Positions 1 to 5,555 of a stretch of 8,861 nt of DNA are shown here, one piece after another. Under the pieces are notes generated by a model. The model was not told the DNA's origin and did not search any database. It saw nothing but the letters and a program-made list of their open reading frames with translations. The translations under genes were made by a program, and so were the position numbers. This DNA is from Verrucomicrobiota bacterium (GTDB taxonomy: Bacteria > Verrucomicrobiota > Verrucomicrobiia > Verrucomicrobiales > DEV007): contig JAADHD010000219.1 in the NCBI GenBank assembly GCA_013152075.1, forward strand, positions 1-8,861, in the 5' to 3' direction. How positions within the stretch are numbered: position 1 is the stretch's first letter; every line of letters starts with the position of its first letter.

Positions 1-211
1 GAAGCTCGACCCCCAGAAGACCAGCTGCTTCGCAATTTTTGATCAAAGTCGGTAGATCCCAATCCTTGCCCCACTGATAAGTCACCAGTCCGACTTTAGT
101 TTTACTTTCTCCTGCAGCCTTAAGCAGGGGAGATAACGCCGGCAATCCAAGAGCAGCCAGCGCCGTTGTTTTTAGAAATGATCGGCGAGAAGAGGGATTA
201 TAAAAAATCAT
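1..211 (-). CDS. Tat-exported sugar phosphate isomerase/epimerase-like TIM-barrel protein (N-terminal part)
   Basis: Only the first 70 codons are inside the window; the gene runs off the left edge. The ATG is at 211-209 on the minus strand. Residues 8-14 read SRRSFLK, a clean twin-arginine motif, followed by a hydrophobic stretch (TTALAALGLPALSPLL) and then AAGE, so export in folded form through Tat is likely. The visible mature part starts KVGLVTYQWGKDW and continues with DLPTLIKNCEAAG and LLGVEL. This is the usual first strand and helix of the xylose-isomerase-like TIM-barrel family (AP endonuclease 2 fold), in which the first strand is followed by a helix and then a 'GxxGVEL' second strand. 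Such exported family members are abundant in Verrucomicrobia and Planctomycetes and are usually placed in sugar catabolism; the substrate cannot be read here. No Shine-Dalgarno sequence is visible upstream (gtttcagcATG). Family assignment rests on about 35 mature residues. Confidence 0.72.
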   Translation of the reverse strand, partial: MIFYNPSSRRSFLKTTALAALGLPALSPLLKAAGESKTKVGLVTYQWGKDWDLPTLIKNCEAAGLLGVEL

Positions 212-323
212 GCTGAAACACTAGGGGAAACTTAAGCTTTGTCGAACGGGGAAGCGGCAAACCAGGTGTTTTGAATAGGAGTTGCCCATGGGGTCATGGG
301 AGAGTGGCGTGATCCTTCTCAAA

Positions 324-977
324 TTACTGAGTTCCATCACCATTATCTCCACCTGCTGGATCGACGGGCTCGGCGACGACGAATGGGGTGTATCCACGCC
401 TTTCGAGATAAGTGATTAAATCGGCAAAGGTTTCTTCAACGTTCAGGTTATTCGAATTTGCCTCATCGGTCCGGCTACGTTGCAGGTTTGCTTTCATTTT
501 ACTGAATCCAGCAAATCCTTTGTCGCCTTCGTCAACATCAAAGGGGAGTTCGCTTTCGTCATCGGCGGATGAGGCGACTCCTTCCAGCTTGTTGGCGACT
601 TCAACTTTAACGTTTTGTTGTCTGACCGTTTCGGAAGGCGTGCCTATAGCGAGAAAAGTGGTTTGTGGAGTGCCATTGGAGGCGGATGCCGAAATAACCG
701 CACGAACCTTACTTCCTTTGTAGGCATAAAACAGGCTGCCGAAATCGGTAATTGTAATATAGCGGCGAATCGGTCCCTCGAAAAAAGTCAGCACCCAGGA
801 GGCGGGACCACCGGTTGCATCGGCCACTACCCAGCCGTTTTCATAAAAATTGTAATTGAGTGATTCGCCTTCCTGCTCGAAATCAATCTTATAAACAACG
901 ACCTGAGCAGAGCTTGACTGGATCGAGACCAGGTTGGTTCCGATCAATATGGAGAATAGGATGAAAAGGCGAAGCAT
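324..977 (-). CDS. Small secreted protein of unknown function
   Basis: This 217-residue protein is not one I can assign to a named family. Residues 1-24 form a signal peptide (MLRLFILFSILIGTNLVSIQ, then SSSA before Q25). The mature N-terminal half (about 25-115) is rich in beta-strand-like, aromatic segments such as VVVYKIDFEQEGESLNY, FYENGWVVADATGGPASW and RYITITDFGSLFYAYKG. Residues 135-155 form an acidic linker (SSADDESELPFDVDEGD), and the C-terminal part contains a likely helix (NVEETFADLITYLERRG) and a Gly/Asp-rich tail ending GGDNGDGTQ. It is likely periplasmic or extracellular. The start is set by the signal peptide; no ribosome binding site is evident. It lies 142 nt downstream of ftsY in the same direction and 112 nt upstream of the Tat-exported gene, so co-transcription is possible but not shown. 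Confidence 0.78.
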   Translation of the reverse strand: MLRLFILFSILIGTNLVSIQSSSAQVVVYKIDFEQEGESLNYNFYENGWVVADATGGPASWVLTFFEGPIRRYITITDFGSLFYAYKGSKVRAVISASASNGTPQTTFLAIGTPSETVRQQNVKVEVANKLEGVASSADDESELPFDVDEGDKGFAGFSKMKANLQRSRTDEANSNNLNVEETFADLITYLERRGYTPFVVAEPVDPAGGDNGDGTQ

Positions 978-1006
978 ATCAGTGGATTATTAAAGAGGTT
1001 ATCAGT

Positions 1007-1026
1007 AGGCTCTGAAAGCCTTTTTT
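1007..1026 (+). terminator. Weak hairpin followed by a T run, downstream of ftsY
   Basis: The stem AGGCT (1007-1011) pairs with AGCCT (1017-1021) around a CTGAA loop and is followed on the plus strand by six T residues (1021-1026), the layout of an intrinsic terminator. The stem is only 5 bp. No plus-strand gene lies upstream, so it could only stop antisense transcription. In the minus direction, which ftsY would need, the T run is missing after the hairpin. It may be chance. Confidence 0.22.
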
Positions 1027-1119
1027 GTGAGAAAGGTGTTTTATTGTAACCCCGGAGCTTTGAGAGGTACTCGCATGTTATCACAGGGCAGCCGCTCTGG
1101 CTGTTCGCAGGGGAGCGAA

Positions 1120-1968
1120 CTAAAGAATGTTCTCAACGAAGGATTGGGGATCAAAGGGCTTGAAGTCGTCCTCTCCTTCTCCAGTGCCAATGAACCGAGT
1201 GGGGATGTTGAGTTCTTTTTTGATCAGCACAGCACTGCCACCTTTGCCCGATCCATCGAGTTTGGTGACAATCAGGCCGGTAAGGTCGAGCGTCTCTTGA
1301 AATTTTTTCGCTTGCGACAAGGCGTTGGAGCCGGTGGTTGCGTCCACTACTAGCAGGCGTTCATGGGGAGCGCTATCATCCTGCTTTTTCAGAGTGCGTT
1401 GTATTTTTTTCAATTCCTCCATCAAATTGTCACGGGTGTGCAGGCGTCCGGCAGTATCACAAATGAGGAAGTCCACCTTGTTCTGAATGGCGGAGCGATG
1501 AGCATCAAAACAGACGGCCGAAGGATCTGCTTGATATTGGGTTTTGATAATCGGGATGTCGAGTCGCTTGGACCACACCTCGAGCTGTTCGATAGCCGCT
1601 GCACGGAAAGTGTCGGCGGCGGCCAGTAGAACACTGTGGCCTTGATTTTTCAGTAGGTTGGCCAGCTTCGCCGTAGAGGTAGTTTTGCCGGTTCCATTGA
1701 CACCTGCTACCAGAATAACGTTGGGCATGCCGTCGCGCTTTTGCGGTAGCGGCGGAGTCTCATCGCCGAGTATGGCAGTGATCTCTTTCCGGCAAGCTTC
1801 GATGATGTCATCGCCGCTAACCTTGCGGCCGAGAGCCTGCAGATCATCAACGACTTTCGTAGTGAGCTGGATACCAAGATCGCCTGCGATCAAAGTTTCT
1901 TCCAGATCTTCCCAGTTAATCTCTGTCCGGGAGGTGAAACGGTTAACGATGGAATCAAACAAGCCCAT
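1120..1968 (-). CDS. ftsY: Signal recognition particle receptor FtsY (NG-domain-only form)
   Basis: This GTPase is the membrane-side receptor that docks SRP-ribosome complexes at the Sec translocon. All GTPase motifs are visible in its 282 residues: P-loop GVNGTGKTTSTAKLA (89-103), DTFRAAA (119-125), QADPSAV (146-152), DTAGR (171-175), TKLDGSGKGG (235-244) and the closing GTGEGEDDFKPFDP (261-274). The N domain starts almost at the N-terminus (MGLFDSIVNRF, then INWEDLEETLIAGDLG), so the acidic A domain present in E. coli FtsY is absent, as in many other bacteria. The short amphipathic MGLFDSIVNRF segment may contact membrane lipids (inference). The ATG lies 20 nt after the nusB stop codon, in the same direction, which suggests one transcript. 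No clear Shine-Dalgarno sequence precedes it (ctatattatatctcATG). No key residue is missing, so it should be functional and probably essential. Confidence 0.97.
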   Translation of the reverse strand: MGLFDSIVNRFTSRTEINWEDLEETLIAGDLGIQLTTKVVDDLQALGRKVSGDDIIEACRKEITAILGDETPPLPQKRDGMPNVILVAGVNGTGKTTSTAKLANLLKNQGHSVLLAAADTFRAAAIEQLEVWSKRLDIPIIKTQYQADPSAVCFDAHRSAIQNKVDFLICDTAGRLHTRDNLMEELKKIQRTLKKQDDSAPHERLLVVDATTGSNALSQAKKFQETLDLTGLIVTKLDGSGKGGSAVLIKKELNIPTRFIGTGEGEDDFKPFDPQSFVENIL

Positions 1969-1988
1969 GAGATATAATATAGATCAGG

Positions 1989-2426
1989 TTAATTAGCTTT
2001 CTTCTTTTGATCGCGCTGGATACCATCGAGAACGCCGTTTATAAATCCTGGAGATTCAGCGGTGCCGAAGCGCTTGGCGATTTCGATGGCCTCGTTAATG
2101 GTGACCGCTGCCGGTATGTCATCACGGTGGAGGATTTCAAAGGTGGCTAGTCGTAGGATATTTCGGTCAATCGGCGACAGGCGATCCAGGGTGTAATTTT
2201 CGCTGGCAGCATCGATGGCATTATCCAGTCCTTCACCTTGTGCGAAAATTCCGCTGATCAAATCATTTGCGAAGTCCTGGACTTTTTTCCGAGCCTTCCG
2301 CAGTTCCCAAAAATCGGCACACTGACCCGGCAATGTTTCATCATTCAGGTCGTGACTGAATAGAAATTGAATTGCTGCTTCCCGGGCTTCTCGCCGAGTG
2401 CCTGGTTTTTTGGTTTTATCGCTCAA
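1989..2426 (-). CDS. nusB: Transcription antitermination factor NusB
   Basis: NusB is an all-helical RNA-binding protein that pairs with NusE (ribosomal protein S10) on boxA RNA during rRNA transcription. Family hallmarks are visible: RREAREAAIQFLFSHDLN near the N-terminus, NYTLDRLSPIDRNILRLATFE in the middle, then DDIPAAVTINEAIEIAKRFG and SPGFINGVLDGI at the C-terminus. I chose the TTG start at 2426-2424, giving 145 residues (E. coli NusB has 139) and an N-terminus of MSDKTKKPGTRREAREAA. It is preceded by AAGGGAG (minus strand, 2442-2436) with a 9-nt spacer, the best ribosome binding site in the window. An ATG at 2465 would add 13 residues and a TTG at 2525 would add 33, but neither extension looks family-like and neither has a good ribosome binding site. 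It is followed by ftsY after 20 nt. Confidence 0.95.
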   Translation of the reverse strand: MSDKTKKPGTRREAREAAIQFLFSHDLNDETLPGQCADFWELRKARKKVQDFANDLISGIFAQGEGLDNAIDAASENYTLDRLSPIDRNILRLATFEILHRDDIPAAVTINEAIEIAKRFGTAESPGFINGVLDGIQRDQKKKAN

Positions 2427-2435
2427 AAGGTATGA

Positions 2436-2442
2436 CTCCCTT
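2436..2442 (-). promoter_or_regulatory. Ribosome binding site that decides the nusB start
   Basis: On the minus strand this reads AAGGGAG, 9 nt before a TTG codon (2426-2424) that opens the family-typical NusB N-terminus. Most other starts in the window lack a comparable site, so this match is informative. A role in setting NusB output through a weak TTG start is inference. Confidence 0.6.
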
Positions 2443-2635
2443 GCAGGGCTTTCAGATAAACGCATTTCCAGCAAGTGCCAGTGAATAGTGAGGGGAAATG
2501 CCGAGAGAAGGCCGGTATTAATCAATGATCGACAAATAGTTCGACAACGGGGTTGCTGGCGACTTCAAGCCGCGCGAGTGGGGGCGTTTCATGATGCGAA
2601 AGTAAGTCTGGGAACCGAAATCGTAAAGGGGGCTT

Positions 2636-2699
2636 AATGTGGAACAGGTTTTTTAACCTGTTTTCCTTAAATGAACAGGTTGAAAGCCTGTTCCACATT
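2636..2699. repeat. REP-like nested palindrome
   Basis: The outer arms are a perfect 13-bp inverted repeat: AATGTGGAACAGG at 2636-2648 and CCTGTTCCACATT at 2687-2699. Each arm also sits in its own hairpin. The left one is AACAGGTT (2643-2650) and AACCTGTT (2655-2662), a perfect 8-bp stem with a TTTT loop. The right one is GAACAGG (2673-2679) and CCTGTTC (2687-2693), extended by a T-G and a T-A pair around a GAA loop. The DNA could form one long cruciform or two adjacent hairpins. The sequence type (GGAACAGGcTTtcAaCCTGTT) resembles dispersed intergenic palindromes I associate with Verrucomicrobia and Planctomycetes genomes, where their translation often yields spurious 'RLKACxT' peptides; here the plus frame reads MNRLKACST. 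Copy number in this genome cannot be seen from one window. Confidence 0.75.
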
Positions 2700-2733
2700 G
2701 ACTTCATTGGCAAATTATGGGAAATCAACTTTC

Positions 2734-4168
2734 ATGTTACGATTTTCCCTTCGAAATATATCCCTTCTTATTGCGCTTTTTATCGGCGTCGGCTTGACGA
2801 ATATTAAGTCGGCGGAACAGCCTAATTTCATCGTCATTCTGGTGGATGATCTGCGCTGGGATGAACTTGGTTGCACGGGGCACCCCTTTGCTTCGACCCC
2901 GAACATCGACCGCATTGCCAATGAAGGGGCTCTGTTTCGCAACGCGTTCTGCACCACGCCGCTTTGCTCGCCCGGACGTGCCAATCTGCTGACGGGACTC
3001 TACACCCACAATCATGGGATTCTAGACAACACCCAGCGCAACGAGCAAAGTCATCAGCTTAAGACCTTTCCGCGGATTCTTCATGAAACGGGGAAATATG
3101 AAACCGCTTATGTAGGTAAATGGCACATGGGTAATGATGGTTCGGCGCGCCCAGGGTATGATTACTGGGTGAGCATGAAAGGGCAGGGCACGTCTTTCGA
3201 TCCGGTGCTGATTGAGAATGGCAAGGAGACTCACAATACCGGCCACACCACCGATGTGCTGAATGCGAAAGCGGTTGATTTTTTGAAACAGAAACACGAC
3301 AAGCCTTTCTGTCTTTACATTGCTCATAAAGCACTGCACCCCGAACTCGTTCAGCGGGATGACGGGAGTATTTCTGACCCGGGTGCCGCGCAGTTTTTAC
3401 CGGCAAAACGTCAAACGTCATGAGAAACTGTATGCGAATGCCGGGATTCCCCGCCGATTGAATGTGATCGATGATCTGAAGGGTAAGCCAGCCTTGCAGC
3501 GGTCGATTGAGGGAATGCCGCCGCTCGGTCGTGAAACGGGCACCAGTGACAAAACCATTCTTGACCGTCAGCGAATGTTGGTCGCCGTGGACGAGGGGGT
3601 GGGTATGCTGTTCCGCGTTTTGAAAGAGAATAAACAACTCGACAACACGGTCATTATTCTGACCAGTGATCATGGATATTGGTATGGCGAGCACGGGCTT
3701 AGTGTGGAACGCCGTTTGGCCTACGAGGAGGGCTTGCGCATTCCGTTGATGATTCGTTATCCAGGCCTGACTGAAGGTGCAGGAATCATTGATCAAATGG
3801 TATTGAGCATCGATCTGGCACCGACAGTTCTCGACCTTGCCAATGTGGACAAAAGCTACGCTGCAAAAATGGATGGACGCAGTTTGCTTCCTTTGTTTCA
3901 AGCGCACGCGCCCACTGATTGGCGCAAATCATTTCTGATTGAATACAATACCGACACGGTTTTTCCACGAGTGCATAAAATGGGCTACCGGGCTGTTCGC
4001 ACTGAGCGGTGGAAACTTATTCACTACCTGGATATGGAGGGGATGGACGAACTCTACGATTTAAAAAACGATCCCTATGAAATGAAAAACAGGATTGCAG
4101 AAAAAGATGCCGAGTCGACACTCAAAGAACTGCGTTTGGAACTTAAACGGTTACAGAATTCCAAGTGA
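2734..4168 (+). pseudogene. S1-family sulfatase, frameshifted by a 7-bp tandem duplication
   Basis: This encodes a formylglycine-dependent sulfatase, hydrolysing sulfate esters on carbohydrates outside the cytoplasm, split into two frames. The first piece (2734-3423) has a signal peptide (MLRFSLRNISLLIALFIGVG, ending near IKSA), metal ligands in ILVDDLRWDELG (D38, D39), the maturation site CSPGR (C78-R82), GKWHMG (K129, H131) and HKALHP (H202). The second open frame (3320-4168) carries TSDHGYWYGEHG and the C-terminal WKLIHYLDMEGMDELYDLKND. Removing one copy of AAACGTC at 3406-3419 joins them as FLPAKR-HEKLYAN, giving about 475 residues, a normal size. Motifs such as RPGYDYWVSMKGQG suggest relatives of GlcNAc-6-sulfatases (tentative). 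The ATG at 2734 is preferred over 2671, which lies inside the palindrome. An Arg-Arg stands where many sulfatases have a catalytic Lys (ERRLAYEEGLRIPL). It could be a real mutation, a reversible switch or an assembly error. Confidence 0.88.
3406..3419 (+). repeat. 7-bp perfect tandem duplication inside the sulfatase gene
   Basis: AAACGTC occurs twice head to tail, at 3406-3412 and 3413-3419. The extra seven bases shift the frame and create a TGA at 3421-3423. Deleting either copy restores one continuous sulfatase reading frame with family-typical sequence on both sides. Confidence 0.9.
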
Positions 4169-4195
4169 TTTTCACTTTAATCAAAATTTCATATC

Positions 4196-5152
4196 ATGAG
4201 GTGGATGCTACTGGCAGTTTCTATAGGGAGTTTTGTGATGGGAATTTCGGTGAAGATCCGTAATCCAGTGCTGCCGAGTGAGCCGTTGGAAGTGACTGCT
4301 GCCGAAGCGATTGAAAAGTTGGATCAATGGAAAACTTATGTGTCATTGAGCGCAGGCATCGATCTGGACTCCAGGGTCTATTCGACCGATGTGGCGAGTC
4401 CGGTTTATGCTCTTAAATCCACTAACGAGGTGCACCCGTTGGCGGCGACCCATGCTGCGCTTAAGGATTACCTGGGGACTACCGTTAGAGTGAGTAGCCG
4501 AATCGAATCCGGGGGGATTCAGATGCAGATGATCGAAAATACGGTTGGGGAAGACAAGGTGATGAGTCAACGTCAACTCTCCCCGCTCGCAGAAAGCAAT
4601 GGTGAGGTATGGGTGTTGACCAATCGGAGGGTTGGGAACCAGGGTGATCAGAGTTTGAACGAGGCAAGTGTGTTTGAGGGAGTTCTTACGCGTTTCGTAG
4701 ATTTTGATAAGAATTTGCAATCGTACATTGAGGGTTATTCGTTGGAGAAAATCCAGAAACTCTTGAGCAAAGAACAGCAATTTGAGATCACGGGTGAGAC
4801 TTATTTGATCATTTCGGGTCTGGAGAACACCAAAAAAAACCCCTTTTACTGCGCAGTGAAAGGTTCCGATAATTTGCTATACGCAGCGATGACAGAAAAG
4901 CTCGTAGCTGCTCCACCGTATCCACTGGTGGGTATCATGGAAAGGTGGGAAGCTGAGGCAGAGGGTAGTTTGGGAAGCCTCTTGAACACAAACCCTCCTG
5001 CGAGGATCGGAGTCATTCGACATGGGTGGACTGCAGACATGTATAACAAGAGAAGTGCGGATTCGGTAAAAGGAACATTTCTCTTCGCTGTCATTTTTCT
5101 ATTCTTAGCCGCATTTATATTTCTAAAGAGTAGGCGGCAGAAGAAAAAATGA
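4196..5152 (+). CDS. Membrane protein of unknown function with N- and C-terminal anchors
   Basis: I do not recognise a family for this 318-residue protein. Residues 4-19 (MLLAVSIGSFVMGISV) form an N-terminal hydrophobic anchor or uncleaved signal. Residues 294-310 (TFLFAVIFLFLAAFIFL) are a strong transmembrane helix followed by a basic tail (KSRRQKKK), which fits a cytoplasmic C-terminus and a large extracytoplasmic domain between. That domain (about 20-290) has no visible catalytic motif. It contains repeated beta-like segments such as GTTVRVSSRIESGGIQMQM and EFEGVL-type turns, and a single Cys in NPFYCAVKG. The gene starts 27 nt after the sulfatase stop, so they are probably co-transcribed, but no ribosome binding site is seen. 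Housekeeping for the envelope or a role linked to the sulfatase are both guesses. Confidence 0.82.
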   Translation: MRWMLLAVSIGSFVMGISVKIRNPVLPSEPLEVTAAEAIEKLDQWKTYVSLSAGIDLDSRVYSTDVASPVYALKSTNEVHPLAATHAALKDYLGTTVRVSSRIESGGIQMQMIENTVGEDKVMSQRQLSPLAESNGEVWVLTNRRVGNQGDQSLNEASVFEGVLTRFVDFDKNLQSYIEGYSLEKIQKLLSKEQQFEITGETYLIISGLENTKKNPFYCAVKGSDNLLYAAMTEKLVAAPPYPLVGIMERWEAEAEGSLGSLLNTNPPARIGVIRHGWTADMYNKRSADSVKGTFLFAVIFLFLAAFIFLKSRRQKKK

Positions 5153-5214
5153 TCAATGTGAGCTGGAATCCGGCTCTTCTTGAAGTCGGGAGTTTCTGAG
5201 ATACCTTCCTATCC

Positions 5215-5535
5215 ATGTCGAAGGAACTTCAAGATCAGGGAGCTAAGGTGTGGATCACCGGACGCAATGAGGAAAGGTTGATGGAAACCGCGGCGAAAAT
5301 CGGGGCACAAGGTTTTGTTGCCGACACGGCTGATGGGGAGGCTTGGGATCGGTTGATGAAAGAGGTGATGGCCGATTCGGGACGACTGGATATTCTGGTG
5401 AACAATGCTGGCGAGGGGGTGAATATTGCGCCTACCGGTGAACTGAGCGATGAGGTGATTGAGCGCTCGATTGCCAGTAATCTGACTGGAGCCTTTACGA
5501 TTTGGCCGACGGTGCAGCCGATGACGCAGTTGTGA
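5215..5535 (+). pseudogene. Short-chain dehydrogenase/reductase remnant lacking both ends
   Basis: The 106-residue frame is clearly SDR-derived: KELQDQGAKVWITGRNEERL matches the second strand and helix of the Rossmann fold, RLDILVNNAGEG is the NNAG motif, and SIASNLTGAF is the following N-containing helix. The glycine-rich TGxxxGxG cofactor motif that should precede it is absent: an in-frame TGA lies at 5197-5199, and only 62 nt separate the upstream gene from the ATG. The catalytic Ser and YxxxK, expected some 40-70 residues later, are missing too, since the frame stops at 5533-5535. At about 40% of the usual 250 residues it cannot be an active SDR. I found no continuation in the other frames on either side, so deletion at both ends is more likely than a simple frameshift. 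It lies between two intact genes of the same orientation. Confidence 0.82.
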
Positions 5536-5555
5536 TTATTTTGATTCAAAAAGAT

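Larger units (their letters stand above)
2427..2733. other. Divergent gene-free region between nusB and the sulfatase
   Basis: This 307-nt stretch separates nusB (minus) from the sulfatase (plus) and should carry promoters for both. I could not identify a convincing -35/-10 pair on either strand. A TTGACT lies at 2698-2703, but its TATGGG partner is only 12 nt away. The right part holds the nested palindrome at 2636-2699. The minus-strand open frame through 2522-2728 has no recognisable family and runs across the palindrome, so I do not treat it as a gene. Confidence 0.6.

Noticed and set aside
285..300. Perfect 6-bp hairpin CCCATG/CATGGG with GGGT loop downstream of the small secreted protein gene
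   Set aside because: No T run follows on either strand, so I do not call it a terminator; it may be chance.
1027..1996. Several plus-strand open frames opposite ftsY
   Set aside because: They are antisense to the GTPase motifs of ftsY and have no own coding evidence.
2522..2728. Minus-strand open frame of 68 codons upstream of nusB
   Set aside because: It runs through the nested palindrome, has no family resemblance, and its composition looks non-coding.
2671..2733. Longer sulfatase start at ATG 2671 (MNRLKACST...)
   Set aside because: These codons lie in the palindrome and produce the kind of spurious peptide such repeats give; the signal peptide begins cleanly at 2734.
3390..3425. Programmed ribosomal frameshift in the sulfatase
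   Set aside because: There is no slippery heptamer or downstream structure, and the direct 7-bp repeat explains the shift completely; slippage would also leave extra residues at the junction.
3059..3907. 282-codon minus-strand open frame opposite the sulfatase
   Set aside because: It is antisense to conserved sulfatase motifs in both pieces, has no recognisable domain and is rich in Cys/His/Arg as expected for a shadow frame.
5481..5555. N-terminal extension of the flavoprotein from TTG 5502 (LADGAADDAVV...)
   Set aside because: It overlaps the SDR remnant in another frame, and would place 18 polar residues before a textbook signal peptide that starts at ATG 5556.
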